The translations under genes and the position numbers were made by a program. The notes beneath the pieces were generated by a model. The model saw only the letters and a list, made by a program, of their open reading frames with translations. It did no database searches and had not been told where the DNA came from. A stretch of DNA of 64,000 nucleotides from Actinopolymorpha sp. NPDC004070 (lineage in GTDB: Bacteria; Actinomycetota; Actinomycetes; Propionibacteriales; Actinopolymorphaceae), in NCBI RefSeq assembly GCF_040610475.1, contig NZ_JBEXMJ010000012.1:124001-188000 (forward strand), given 5' to 3'. Shown here piece by piece: positions 1 through 8,685 of this stretch. The stretch's first letter is position 1; each line of letters begins with the position of its first letter.

Positions 1-894
1 GTCAGCGGCGCCACCGACGCGGGGGCGGTCGCGATCATCTCCCTCACCCAGTCCGCCGACCCGACCGTCGCCGGCACTCTGCTCACCGAGAACTCCCCCG
101 AGCTCGGCAGCTCCGCACAGGCTGGTGACCGGCTCGGCGCCGCGGTCCAGGGACCCGGCGCGCTTGCCGCTCCGGGCAGGACGGTCGACGGCGCGAAGGG
201 CGCCGGCGTCGTCTACGTACGCACCGATCCGGGGGTCCCGGCGTACACCCGGATCAGCCAGAACACCCCGGGCATGCCGGGTGCGGCCGAGGCGGGTGAC
301 GGCTTCGGCAGCGCGCTGACCTACGGAGCTCCGAGCGGCCTGTGGATCGGAGTGCCCGGCGAGGACCTCGGCAGCCTGACCGACGCCGGGATGGTCGACA
401 CCTTCGGCGACACCGACGAGGACGGCATTCCCGCCGAGCCGGGTCCGGCCTACACGCAGGACACCACCGGCCCGGGCGGACCGGTCGCGGGTTCGGCGGA
501 GGCGGGCGACCGGTTCGGCGCGGCGCTCGCGTCCTACCCACCGAGTGAGGACTCCGACGTCGACGTGGTGCTCGTCGGGGCGCCGGGCGAGGACCTCGGC
601 ACGATCCGCGACGCCGGCATGGTGAATGAGATCTGGGGTGGCGGCGGCTCGCTGACGCAGGCGAGTACGGCCGGGATCGAGGAGACCGGTGACCGCTTCG
701 GCTCCAGTCTGCTCGCGGGCAACGGGGCCGGGGGCGACTGGAGTCCGCGCATCATGGTCGGGGCGCCGGGCGAGGACGGCGGCGCCGGTGCCGTCGTGGT
801 CGTCAGCCACGGCGCCGCGATCTGGAAGCAGGTGACCGGAAGTCCCGAGAGTGGTGACGGTTACGGCGCCGCGCTGGACTCCCGCCTCGGCTGA
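1..894 (+). CDS. FG-GAP (integrin alpha-like) repeat protein, 3' part
   Basis: The reading frame is open from the first base and stops at 892-894, so the 5' end lies outside the window. About 297 codons are visible. They consist of repeats of roughly 55-65 residues, each with a GDxFGxAL block followed by a VGxPGEDLG block and ending in DAGMV; the last copy is a half repeat ending GDGYGAALDSRLG. This is the FG-GAP beta-propeller type of secreted or surface protein. It is a paralogue of the protein at 47107-48624, which ends in the same kind of half repeat, so this C terminus is probably natural. The ligand or substrate is unknown. Confidence 0.8.
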   Translation, partial: VSGATDAGAVAIISLTQSADPTVAGTLLTENSPELGSSAQAGDRLGAAVQGPGALAAPGRTVDGAKGAGVVYVRTDPGVPAYTRISQNTPGMPGAAEAGDGFGSALTYGAPSGLWIGVPGEDLGSLTDAGMVDTFGDTDEDGIPAEPGPAYTQDTTGPGGPVAGSAEAGDRFGAALASYPPSEDSDVDVVLVGAPGEDLGTIRDAGMVNEIWGGGGSLTQASTAGIEETGDRFGSSLLAGNGAGGDWSPRIMVGAPGEDGGAGAVVVVSHGAAIWKQVTGSPESGDGYGAALDSRLG

Positions 895-1096
895 GCCGGT
901 GCGCCGGTACCTGTCCGGACACGTGTTCACGGTGTACGTGATCCACGCGTTCGTGGTGACCGCGACGGCCTACGCCCTCAGCGCGGTCGACCTGCCGACG
1001 GCGGTGAAGTTCGTCCTCGCCGCACTCGTCGCGGTGCCTGCCGGCTTCGCGCTCGCCGGCCCGGTCCGCCGGTCCCCGGCCTGCGTCGCGTGCTCT
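893..1096 (+). pseudogene. C-terminal remnant of an acyltransferase-3 family membrane protein
   Basis: In the second frame, directly overlapping the stop codon of the FG-GAP gene, about 65 codons read as the end of an acyltransferase 3 (MdoC/OafA-like) protein: a FTVYVIHAF helix start, then a hydrophobic stretch and a final membrane helix ending in AGPVRRSP. There is no start codon with a ribosome site and no upstream catalytic part. I read it as debris of a deleted membrane acyltransferase gene. The assignment rests on the pattern of the last two helices only. Confidence 0.45.
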
Positions 1097-1166
1097 GAGA
1101 GGGCTCTGTCGGCGCCGTCGGGTATGAATGGTGCCGCGCTTCCCTCTGCGGACAAGGAGAACTCAC

Positions 1167-1721
1167 ATGGCCAAGCTGATCTACTCCGCGCTCGCGTCGC
1201 TCGACGGATACGTCGAGGACACGGGCGGTCGCTTCGAGTGGGCCGCTCCCGACGAGGAGGTGCACGCGTACGTCAACGACCTCGAGCGGCCCATCGGCAC
1301 CTATCTGTACGGACGCAGGATGTACGACACGATGGTGTACTGGGAGACCGTGGACACCAGCCGTCAACCGGAGGTTGCGCAGGACTACACGAAGATCTGG
1401 CGGGCGGCCGAGAAGGTCGTGTACTCGCGTACGCTCCAGGGCGCGTCGAGCGCACGGACCCGGATCGAGCGCGACTTCGAACCCGCGGCGGTCCGTGCAC
1501 TCAAGGAAGCCTCGAGCCGCGACCTCTCGATCGGAGGAGCCGAACTCGCTGCCCAGGCGATCGCCGCGGGCCTGGTCGACGAGCTCCATCTGTTCCTCAA
1601 TCCGGTGGTCGTCGGAGGAGGCAAGCGGGCCTTGCCCGACGGCGTACACGTGCCGCTCGAGCTCCTGGACGAGCATCGCTTCGGCAGCGGAGTCGTCCAC
1701 CTCCACTACGCGCTCGGCTGA
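1167..1721 (+). CDS. Dihydrofolate reductase family protein (RibD C-terminal fold)
   Basis: 184 residues. The start at 1167 is chosen because AAGGAGA lies at 1154-1160 just before it. The protein opens with KLIYSALASLDGYV, typical of the RibD_C/dihydrofolate-reductase-like family, and carries the conserved SIGGAELAAQAIAAGLVDEL nucleotide-binding stretch around residue 121, followed by PVVVGGGKRAL. Family members are small NAD(P)H-binding reductases whose substrates are mostly unknown. It is the first of four paralogues in this window (others at 8682, 15338 and 45341). It appears monocistronic. Confidence 0.85.
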   Translation: MAKLIYSALASLDGYVEDTGGRFEWAAPDEEVHAYVNDLERPIGTYLYGRRMYDTMVYWETVDTSRQPEVAQDYTKIWRAAEKVVYSRTLQGASSARTRIERDFEPAAVRALKEASSRDLSIGGAELAAQAIAAGLVDELHLFLNPVVVGGGKRALPDGVHVPLELLDEHRFGSGVVHLHYALG

Positions 1722-1752
1722 CCGGCCGCCGCCATCCCGATCGCCGACCTGG

Positions 1753-2601
1753 CTACCACCGGCCGCGCTGGGACGGGACCGGTACGCCGGCGAACTCCAG
1801 CAGGTCGGCGTTCAGCTGGTCCTTGTGAGTGGCGGTGAGCCCGTGCGGAGCGCCCGGGTAGACCTTCAGCGTCGCGTCCGCGAGGATCTCGGCGGAGCGT
1901 CGGCCGGACGCGTCGATGGGAACGATCTGGTCGTCGTCGCCCTGCACGATGAGCGTGGGCACGTCCATGCGGCGCAGGTCGTCGGTGAAGTCCGTCTCGG
2001 AGAATGCCTTCACGCAGTCGTAAGCCGCCTTGAGCCCGACCGTCATGCTCATCAGCCAGAACGCGTCCCGCACGCCCTGCGACACCGTGGATCCGCGCCG
2101 GTTCGCGCCGTAGAAGGGAGCGCTGAGGTCCTTCCAGTACTGCGAGTGGTCGGCGGTCACCGCGGCCCGGATCTCGTCGAACACCTCCATCGGCGTGCCC
2201 TTGGGGTTGTCCGGCGTCTTGAGCATCAGCGGCGGCACCGCACTGACGAGCACGGCCTTGGCCACCCGGCCCGTGCCGTGGCGGCCGGTGTAACGGGTCA
2301 CCTCGCCACCACCGGTGGAGTGACCCACCATGACCGCGCCGTTGAGGTCGAGCGCCTCCATCAGCTGGGCGAGGTCGTCGGCGTAGGTGTCCATGTCGTT
2401 GCCGTTCCACGGCTGCGACGAACGGCCGTGGCCGCGCCGGTCGTGGGCGATCACGCGGTAGCCGTGCGAGGCCATGAACATCAGCTGGTCGTCCCACGCG
2501 TCCGCGGTCAGCGGCCAGCCGTGACTGAAGACCATGGGCGGCCCGGATCCCCAGTCCTTGTAGTAGATCTGCGTGCCGTCGGTGGTGGTGATCGTGCCCA
2601 T
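1753..2601 (-). CDS. Alpha/beta hydrolase, non-heme chloroperoxidase/arylesterase type
   Basis: 282 residues, a usual length for cofactor-free haloperoxidase/esterase enzymes. The oxyanion segment FSHGWPL is near residue 26, the nucleophile is S95 in GHSTGG, the acid is D224 in GDDDQIVP, and the base is H253 in APHGL. No signal peptide, so probably cytoplasmic. An upstream hydrolase (2623-3540) on the same strand ends 21 bases before this start, so the two may be cotranscribed. A TGGGAG-like ribosome site precedes the ATG. The natural ester or peracid substrate cannot be told. Confidence 0.85.
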   Translation of the reverse strand: MGTITTTDGTQIYYKDWGSGPPMVFSHGWPLTADAWDDQLMFMASHGYRVIAHDRRGHGRSSQPWNGNDMDTYADDLAQLMEALDLNGAVMVGHSTGGGEVTRYTGRHGTGRVAKAVLVSAVPPLMLKTPDNPKGTPMEVFDEIRAAVTADHSQYWKDLSAPFYGANRRGSTVSQGVRDAFWLMSMTVGLKAAYDCVKAFSETDFTDDLRRMDVPTLIVQGDDDQIVPIDASGRRSAEILADATLKVYPGAPHGLTATHKDQLNADLLEFAGVPVPSQRGRW

Positions 2602-2622
2602 GGCTCCTCCCGGTCCGATGTG

Positions 2623-3540
2623 TCATCTGCGCGCGCACGTCGAGTCGACCGCCGCCAGAATCTGTCGGGTCACGGCCTGCGGGTGGGATACGAGGGTGAG
2701 GTGCGAACCGCCCTGCACGTAGGTGATCCGTGCGTGTGCACGCCGCGCCATCGCCTGTTGCGACTGCGGGGTGATGATCTTGTCGGCGGTCCCGATGACG
2801 TACCAGGAAGGGATCTTCTTCCACGCCGCGGCGGAAGACGGTGTGGTGAACGCCTTCATCGCCGCCGGTCGCTGCGCCGCCCACAGGACGTTCGCCGTCG
2901 ACGCGGGCAGGTCCTGGCCGAACGACCGGCGGAACACGTTCTCCTTCAGGTAGAGCCGGGTGGCGCCACCGGGGTCCTTGGTGCGCGGCACCGTGTCGTA
3001 CAGACTCCCCGGCGGTCCCGCGAGTGCGGACCCTTTGCCGCTGAGCTGTCCGGTCGACTGGCCGGGCGCCGGCGCGGCCGCGTCGACGTACACCAGCGCC
3101 CTCACGTGGGGGTTGCCGGCCGCGGCGTTGGTGATGACCGAGCCGCCGTAGGAATGGCCGACCAGGACGATCGGCCCGGAGACCGTCTTCAGGAAGGCGG
3201 CGACACTGGCGGCGTCGGAGTCCAGGCCGTTCAGCGGGTTGGTGACCGCTCGTACGGTCTGTCCCGCCTGCTGCAGGCGCCGGACCTCACCGCTCCAGCT
3301 CGACTCGTTCGCCCAGGCGCCGTGCACGAGGACGACGGTCGGCTTGGCGGCACACGCAGATGGCGCGGCCGCGGGCCGCGCCCTTGAGGTCGACGCGTAC
3401 TCGGCGATCCGGCCGCACGCCGCTGTGGTGAACAGGACCGCCAGCGTGGCGAGCAGGACGACCGGAGCCAGACGCCGGCCGCGGCGTCGGCTCCTGTGGT
3501 CCGGTTCCTTCCGGTCGGCGCGGCACGAGGCAATCATCAC
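2623..3540 (-). CDS. Exported alpha/beta hydrolase (esterase-like)
   Basis: 305 residues. The N terminus has an arginine-rich segment, a hydrophobic stretch (residues 24-40) and a TAAC sequence around C42 that could be a weak lipobox. The catalytic fold follows: LVHGAWANESSW as oxyanion loop, S130 in GHSYGGS, and a C-terminal GGSHLTLVSHP supplying the histidine. This resembles the RsbQ/EstC-like extracellular alpha/beta hydrolases of actinobacteria. It is transcribed divergently from the iron-uptake operon across a 233-base gap that holds an iron box; whether the box also controls this gene is unknown. The first ATGs are close together, so the exact start may shift. Confidence 0.75.
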   Translation of the reverse strand: MMIASCRADRKEPDHRSRRRGRRLAPVVLLATLAVLFTTAACGRIAEYASTSRARPAAAPSACAAKPTVVLVHGAWANESSWSGEVRRLQQAGQTVRAVTNPLNGLDSDAASVAAFLKTVSGPIVLVGHSYGGSVITNAAAGNPHVRALVYVDAAAPAPGQSTGQLSGKGSALAGPPGSLYDTVPRTKDPGGATRLYLKENVFRRSFGQDLPASTANVLWAAQRPAAMKAFTTPSSAAAWKKIPSWYVIGTADKIITPQSQQAMARRAHARITYVQGGSHLTLVSHPQAVTRQILAAVDSTCARR

Positions 3541-3720
3541 GCTCAGCGTCGCGCGGCGTGACTGGTGGTCGGAGGGGCCTTGGTCCGTGGATCCGTGCCC
3601 CGATTGGGGAGCGGGACGCCCGACGGCATGCGGACCGACGCCGCCCGGTCTGGTGCCGGATCGTGGTGAAAAAGCCGGAATGCGGTGCCGGTACCCGACG
3701 TCCCCGAGAAGCGTCCAACT

Positions 3721-3739
3721 GAAGGTTAGGCTAACCTAA
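3721..3739. promoter_or_regulatory. Iron box (DtxR/IdeR-type operator)
   Basis: The 19 bases GAAGGTTAGGCTAACCTAA match the DtxR/IdeR consensus TTAGGTTAGGCTAACCTAA at 17 of 19 positions, including the whole palindromic core. The site ends 34 bases before the start of the siderophore-binding protein gene, where an iron-loaded repressor would block the operon promoter. Confidence 0.9.
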
Positions 3740-3773
3740 GTCGCGTTCGTCCCACTCGAGACGGGATCACCAC

Positions 3774-4829
3774 ATGTCGAGACGTCGCCTCCTCGCCGGC
3801 ATCGCTGCCGCCACCGCACTGGCCCTGACCGGTTGCTCGACCGGGCCGACGTCCGGCGGTGGGCAGACCCGGGCCGCGGACACCGACACCAAGGCCGACA
3901 CCAAGGCCGGCACGGCCGCGGCCGAGTCGTTCCCGGTGACGATCAGGCACGCCTTCGGCGAGACCACGATCGAGAGGGAGCCGAAGCGAGTCGCCACTCT
4001 CGGGTGGAGCGACCAGGACAACGCGCTCGCGCTGGGGGTCGCCCCGGTGGGGGCGACGAAGCTGACCTGGGGCGGCAACAAGGCCGGCTCGTCGGACTGG
4101 TTCGACGCCACCCTGAAGAGCGCCGGCACGAAGGCCCCGGTGAGGTACGACGACTCCGACGGCCCGCCCGCGGAGGAGATCGCCACGCTGCGCCCGGACG
4201 TCATCCTGGCCACCAACTCCGGCCTGACGAGGGCGCAGTACGACAAGCTGAGCAAGATCGCTCCGGTGGTGGCCTACCCCAAGGCCGCCTGGACCACACC
4301 GTGGCGTACGTCGTTGAAGCTGGTCGGCAAGGCGCTCGGGCGCAGTGAGGCCGCCGACAAGGTGACGGCGGCGACCGAGCGGCGCATCCAGGACGCGCGG
4401 GCGAAGTACCCGCAGCTCAAGGGAACGTCGCTGATCTTCGCCTACCTCACCACAACCGACCTGTCCCAGGTCGGGATCTACGCGCCGCAGGACCCCCGGG
4501 TGTCGTTCATGCACGACCTCGGCCTGGTGGACGCGCCGGCGGTGGCCACGGCCATCAAGCCGGGCCAGTTCTACGGAACGGTGTCGGCGGAGCGCGCGCC
4601 GCAGCTGAAGTCCGACGTCCTGCTCACCTGGTCGGAGAACCCGAGCGACCTGAAGACGTTCATCGACGACAAGCTGATCGGCAAGATTCCGGCGATCGCC
4701 GACGGCCGCGCCTACGCCGAAGCCGACAAGCACGTCAGCCTGGCGGTGACCAACCCGACCCCGCTGTCGATTCCGTACGTCATCGAGCACTTCGTGCCGC
4801 ACGTCGCGAAGGCAGCCGACCGATCGTGA
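3774..4829 (+). CDS. Ferric-siderophore ABC transporter substrate-binding lipoprotein
   Basis: 351 residues. The N terminus (SRRRLLAG, hydrophobic core, LTGC with the acylated Cys at 21) is a lipoprotein signal, perhaps Tat-exported because of the paired arginines. The rest is a periplasmic-binding-protein (FepB/FhuD-type) domain, with the usual RVATLGWSDQDNALALG opening and a LRPDVILATNSG segment. It captures a ferric siderophore outside the membrane. It heads a five-gene operon and its promoter carries an iron box, so iron repression is expected. The next gene overlaps by 4 bases. Confidence 0.93.
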   Translation: MSRRRLLAGIAAATALALTGCSTGPTSGGGQTRAADTDTKADTKAGTAAAESFPVTIRHAFGETTIEREPKRVATLGWSDQDNALALGVAPVGATKLTWGGNKAGSSDWFDATLKSAGTKAPVRYDDSDGPPAEEIATLRPDVILATNSGLTRAQYDKLSKIAPVVAYPKAAWTTPWRTSLKLVGKALGRSEAADKVTAATERRIQDARAKYPQLKGTSLIFAYLTTTDLSQVGIYAPQDPRVSFMHDLGLVDAPAVATAIKPGQFYGTVSAERAPQLKSDVLLTWSENPSDLKTFIDDKLIGKIPAIADGRAYAEADKHVSLAVTNPTPLSIPYVIEHFVPHVAKAADRS

Positions 4830-5845
4830 CGCAGGTCCTGGCCACGAGCCGGCCGCGTCCGCGGGTGTCGGGGCGGGGCGCCCTGGCTGCCGCTGTCGGG
4901 ATTTCCGCAGTAGCGGCCGGCGTGTTCGCGGCGTCCGTGCTGGTGGGGTCGAGCGGGCTCTCGTGGGCGGCTGTCCTCGACCCGGCTCACCCGCTGCACG
5001 CGGTCTACCAGGCCCGGCTGGAACGCACCGTGCTCGCGTTCGCGGTGGGCGCGGCACTCGGTGTGGCCGGCGCCTGCATGCAGGGGCTGACCCGCAATCC
5101 GCTGGCCGACCCGGGGATTCTCGGCGTCAACGCGGGGGCGAGCTTCGCCATGGTGCTGGCGATCTCCTACCTCGGCCTCTCGCAGGTGCACCAGTACCTC
5201 TGGTTCGCATTCGGCGGTGCGGCGGCCGCCGCCGTCGTGGTGCACGTGGTCGCGTCCCTGGGCCGCGACGGGGCCGGCCCGCTGAAACTCGCCGTCGCGG
5301 GCGCGGCGGTCACCGCCGCGGTGAGCAGTTGGACGTCCGGCGTACTGCTCGTCGACCGGAAGACGATGGAGTCATTCCGGCTGTGGCAGGTGGGCACCGT
5401 CGGCGGGCGGGGGTTCGACGTGCTGGCCGCCGGCCTGCCGTTCCTCGTGGCCGGTCTGGTGCTGGCGTTCGCCGGCATCCGGATGCTCGACACGCTGGTC
5501 CTCGGCAGCGACCTGGCCCGGGGGCTCGGCCGGCGCGTCTGGCTGGACAAACTCGTGCTGGGGCTGGCCATCGTGCTACTGGCCGGCACCGCCACCGCGC
5601 TGGCCGGGCCGATCGCCTTCGTGGGCCTGATCGTGCCGCACGCGGTCCGAGCGGTGACCGGGCCACGGCACGCGCGGGTCGTTCCGCTCAGCGCCGTCGG
5701 CGGCGCGCTCCTCGTGGGCCTCGCGGACACCGTGGGCCGGGTCGTCCTCCCACCGACCGAGGTGCAGGTCGGCATCATGACGGCCGTCGTCGGTGTGCCC
5801 GTCTTTGTGGTGCTGCTGCGCCGCGGACGGATGGGCGGGCTGTGA
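4826..5845 (+). CDS. Ferric-siderophore ABC transporter permease (FecCD family), first subunit
   Basis: 339 residues, starting with GTG that overlaps the previous stop by 4 bases. It is a multi-spanning FecCD/BtuC-type permease with the family hallmark GACMQGLTRNPLADPGILGV around residue 85 and GPIAFVGLIVPH near residue 270. It forms the membrane channel together with the next subunit. The stop overlaps the next ATG by one base, a coupled arrangement. Confidence 0.93.
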   Translation: MTQVLATSRPRPRVSGRGALAAAVGISAVAAGVFAASVLVGSSGLSWAAVLDPAHPLHAVYQARLERTVLAFAVGAALGVAGACMQGLTRNPLADPGILGVNAGASFAMVLAISYLGLSQVHQYLWFAFGGAAAAAVVVHVVASLGRDGAGPLKLAVAGAAVTAAVSSWTSGVLLVDRKTMESFRLWQVGTVGGRGFDVLAAGLPFLVAGLVLAFAGIRMLDTLVLGSDLARGLGRRVWLDKLVLGLAIVLLAGTATALAGPIAFVGLIVPHAVRAVTGPRHARVVPLSAVGGALLVGLADTVGRVVLPPTEVQVGIMTAVVGVPVFVVLLRRGRMGGL

Positions 5846-6915
5846 TGACGCAGGCCGGCACCTGTGCCGTGACGAGGACCGCCGGCGAGACCGCCACCCA
5901 GGCAGTACGCCGGGCCCGGCGGATCCCCCGGCGCCGGCAGCGCGTGGTCGTCAGCGGGCTGGCCGGGCTGCTGCTGCTCGCGTTCGCTGCCCGGGTCCTG
6001 CTGGGCGACTTCACGATCACGATCCCGGACTTCTTCCACATCCTGACCGGCACGGACATCCCCGGTGCCACCTACATCCTGATGGAGAGCAAGCTGCCGC
6101 GGGCGGTCCTCGCGGTGCTGGTGGGTACGGCGTTCGGCACCGGCGGAGCGATCTTCCAGACCATCCTGCGGAATCCGCTCGCGAGCCCGGACGTCATCGG
6201 CGTGAGCGCCGGAGCGAGCGCGGCCGCCGTGGTCGCGATCGTGATCCTGGGGCTCGGCGGCCCCGCCGTCTCCCTGGCCGCGGTCGCCGGCGCCGTCGGC
6301 GTCTCCGTCCTGGTCCGCTCGGTGGCCGGGAAGGCCGGGAAGGCCGGCGGCTACCGGCTGGTCGTTGTTGGGGTGTGTACGGCCGCCGCGCTGCAGTCGG
6401 TGATCCAGTACGTCTTCACCCGCGCCGACGAGTACGACGCACAGGTGGTGCTGCGCTGGCTGACCGGTTCCGTCAGCAGCGCCGCCTGGCCCACCATCGC
6501 CGTCCTGGCGGTGCTGCTCGTCCTCCTGCTGCCGACGGCCGGCTGGCTCGGGCGGGGGATGCGGGCACTCGAACTCGGCGAGGACACCGCCGCCGGACTC
6601 GGTGTGCCCGGCAGCCGTTCCGACCTGTTGCTCGTGGTCGCGGTGGTGCTGACTGCGTGCGGCGTGGCGGCGGCCGGGCCGGTGGCCTTCGTCGCGTTCC
6701 TCGCCGGTCCCATCGCCCGGGCGCTCAACGCCGGGCGTACGACGTTGCCGGGAGCGGCCCTCACCGGCGCCACCATTGTGGTGGCCGCCGACTACGTGGC
6801 CGACTACCTGCTCGCCGACATCAACTTCCCCGTCGGGGTCGTCACCGGCGCCCTCGGCGCGCCGTTCCTGCTCTGGCTGCTGGCCAGTGGCCGTACCGGA
6901 AGGAGAGCGCAGTGA
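5845..6915 (+). CDS. Ferric-siderophore ABC transporter permease (FecCD family), second subunit
   Basis: 356 residues from the ATG at 5845; a GTG codon sits directly before it. After a basic N-terminal tail of about 40 residues it shows the FecCD pattern GGAIFQTILRNPLASPDVIG and a late GPVAFVAFLAGPIAR segment facing the ATPase. It is the heterodimer partner of the preceding permease. It is followed by the ATPase gene with a 4-base overlap. Confidence 0.93.
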   Translation: MTQAGTCAVTRTAGETATQAVRRARRIPRRRQRVVVSGLAGLLLLAFAARVLLGDFTITIPDFFHILTGTDIPGATYILMESKLPRAVLAVLVGTAFGTGGAIFQTILRNPLASPDVIGVSAGASAAAVVAIVILGLGGPAVSLAAVAGAVGVSVLVRSVAGKAGKAGGYRLVVVGVCTAAALQSVIQYVFTRADEYDAQVVLRWLTGSVSSAAWPTIAVLAVLLVLLLPTAGWLGRGMRALELGEDTAAGLGVPGSRSDLLLVVAVVLTACGVAAAGPVAFVAFLAGPIARALNAGRTTLPGAALTGATIVVAADYVADYLLADINFPVGVVTGALGAPFLLWLLASGRTGRRAQ

Positions 6916-7727
6916 GCACCGCGGTTCCGTCTGTTCGCCTGCGGGCGGAGGACGTCACGCTCGGGTACGGCGACCGGACGGTCGTGGAGCGGCTTTCCGT
7001 ACGGATCCCTGACCGTCAGGTGACCGCCGTCGTCGGCCCCAACGCCTGTGGCAAGTCCACCTTGCTCCGCGGCATGGCCCGGCTGATCAGGCCGAGCGGA
7101 GGTTCGGTCCTCCTCGACGGTGCCGCCATCCACCACCTGCCGACCAAGGCGGTGGCCCGAACCCTCGGACTGCTTCCGCAGTGGCCGGTGCCCCCGGAGG
7201 GTGTGACCGTCGTGGATCTGGTCTCCCGAGGCCGGCATCCCCACCAGGGCCTCCTCGGCCGGTGGTCCGCGGCCGACGAGCGCGCGGTCGTGGAGGCGAT
7301 GACCCTCACCGGCACCGTCGACCTCGCCGAACGGGTGGTCGACGAACTGTCCGGAGGTCAGCGGCAGCGCACCTGGATCGCGATGGCGCTCGCCCAGGAG
7401 ACCGACCTGCTGCTCCTCGACGAGCCGACGACCTACCTCGACGTCGCCCACCAGGTGGAGATGCTCGACCTGCTCGCCGACCTCAACCAGCGTCGCGGCG
7501 CCACGATCGTGATGGTGCTGCACGACCTGAACCTCGCCACGCGGTACGCGCACAACCTCGTCGCGCTGCGCCAGGGCCGGGTGCTCGCGGAGGGTGCACC
7601 CGCTGACGTGGTCACCGAGGACAACGTACGGAAGATCTTCGGCCTGGCCAGCCGGGTCGTCACCGACCCGGTGTCGCACACGCCGCTGGTCGTCCCGATC
7701 GGCCGCCACCACCAGGAGACGCGATGA
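6912..7727 (+). CDS. Ferric-siderophore ABC transporter ATP-binding protein (FepC type)
   Basis: 271 residues from GTG at 6912, preceded by GGAGAG. Walker A is GPNACGKST (42-50), the ABC signature LSGGQ is at 146-150, Walker B LLLLDE is at 166-171, and the switch histidine is H204 in VLHDLN. The FepC/FhuC-like sequence and position identify it as the energy-coupling subunit of the siderophore importer. All catalytic motifs are intact. The stop overlaps the start of the next gene by 4 bases. Confidence 0.94.
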   Translation: MSTAVPSVRLRAEDVTLGYGDRTVVERLSVRIPDRQVTAVVGPNACGKSTLLRGMARLIRPSGGSVLLDGAAIHHLPTKAVARTLGLLPQWPVPPEGVTVVDLVSRGRHPHQGLLGRWSAADERAVVEAMTLTGTVDLAERVVDELSGGQRQRTWIAMALAQETDLLLLDEPTTYLDVAHQVEMLDLLADLNQRRGATIVMVLHDLNLATRYAHNLVALRQGRVLAEGAPADVVTEDNVRKIFGLASRVVTDPVSHTPLVVPIGRHHQETR

Positions 7728-8674
7728 CGGCAACCACCGGACGCACCCGCCCCCTGCCCATCATCCTCACCGAGGTGGAGGCGGTACGTGTCGAACGCCT
7801 GTCCCCGAGCTTCGTGCGGGTGGAGCTGGCAGGCCCGGAGCTGGCCGAATTCGGGGTACAGGGGGAGCTGTACGACCAGCGCATCAAGCTGATCTTCCCC
7901 GGTCCGCGCGGGGCACTGCCCAACCTTGCCGGTGAGGAGTCGTGGTACGCCGCCTGGCTGAACCTCCCCGACGCCGAGCGCGGGCACCTGCGCACCTACA
8001 CCGTCCGCGAAGTGCGCGGCGCGGGCCGCGACGCGCGGGTGGTGGTCGACTTCGTGCTGCATGGTGACTCCGGGCCCGGCTCGTGCTGGGCGACGAGGGC
8101 CCGCGCCGGCGACCGGTTGCTGCTGATCGGACCACGGCGGGGTGAGCGTTTCGGCGGCATCGAGTTCGCCCCCGGTGGACTTCGTGAGGTGCTTCTCGTG
8201 GCGGACGAGACCGCGGTGCCGGCGGCGTGCGGCATCCTGGCCGCACTGGACGCGGACTTCGGCGGCGCGGCCTTCCTCGAGGTCCCCGAGTCCGGCGACG
8301 TGCTGGACGTCCCCGTCCCCGCCAAGATCAACGTGGTCTGGCTGCCCCGCGACGGCGCGCCGCACGGCCGACGCCAGGTCGCTGCCGTACGCCGTCATCT
8401 CGAGCTCGACCCGACGGACGACCTGATCGACGACCGCCAGGTGTCACCCGACCTGTGGGAGACCCCGACGTACTCCTCCTCCGGCGAGCCGATCGAGCCG
8501 ATGAGTGGCCCGGGGACCGGCGCCGGAGCACGTGACGGCCTCTACGCCTGGATCGCGGGGGAGTCGAAGGTGGTCACCACGTTGCGACGATGCCTGGTCG
8601 AGGAGGCCGGCCTCGACCGCCGGCAGGTGGCGTTCATGGGCTACTGGCGGCACGGTGTCGCGATGCGCGGCTGA
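7724..8674 (+). CDS. Siderophore-interacting protein (ferric-siderophore reductase, FAD-binding)
   Basis: 316 residues. The N-terminal FAD-binding domain carries RTYTVR at residues 90-95, and the C-terminal SIP domain begins near ADETAVPAACGIL (about residue 165). Members such as ViuB reduce the imported ferric siderophore in the cytoplasm to release Fe(II). Its place as last gene of the uptake operon agrees with this. About 40 residues between the two parts of the SIP domain (WETPTYSSSGEPIEPMSG region) form a longer linker than in minimal members. Confidence 0.92.
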   Translation: MTATTGRTRPLPIILTEVEAVRVERLSPSFVRVELAGPELAEFGVQGELYDQRIKLIFPGPRGALPNLAGEESWYAAWLNLPDAERGHLRTYTVREVRGAGRDARVVVDFVLHGDSGPGSCWATRARAGDRLLLIGPRRGERFGGIEFAPGGLREVLLVADETAVPAACGILAALDADFGGAAFLEVPESGDVLDVPVPAKINVVWLPRDGAPHGRRQVAAVRRHLELDPTDDLIDDRQVSPDLWETPTYSSSGEPIEPMSGPGTGAGARDGLYAWIAGESKVVTTLRRCLVEEAGLDRRQVAFMGYWRHGVAMRG

Positions 8675-8685
8675 CCGCCGGTCAG
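8671..8685. terminator. Short palindrome spanning two convergent stop codons
   Basis: CTGACC-GCC-GGTCAG covers the stop of the siderophore-interacting protein gene and lies against the convergent gene ending at 8682. It could act as a small bidirectional terminator; there is no T tract. Confidence 0.35.

Noticed and set aside
1375..3387. Plus-strand 670-codon open frame opposite the two hydrolase genes
   Set aside because: It is antisense to two clear alpha/beta hydrolase genes, has no family pattern, and is rich in Arg and His as expected for a GC-rich shadow frame.
4963..5841. Long in-frame extension upstream of the second permease
   Set aside because: It overlaps the first permease gene; its sequence has no fold, while the start at 5845 gives a normal FecCD protein coupled to the preceding stop.
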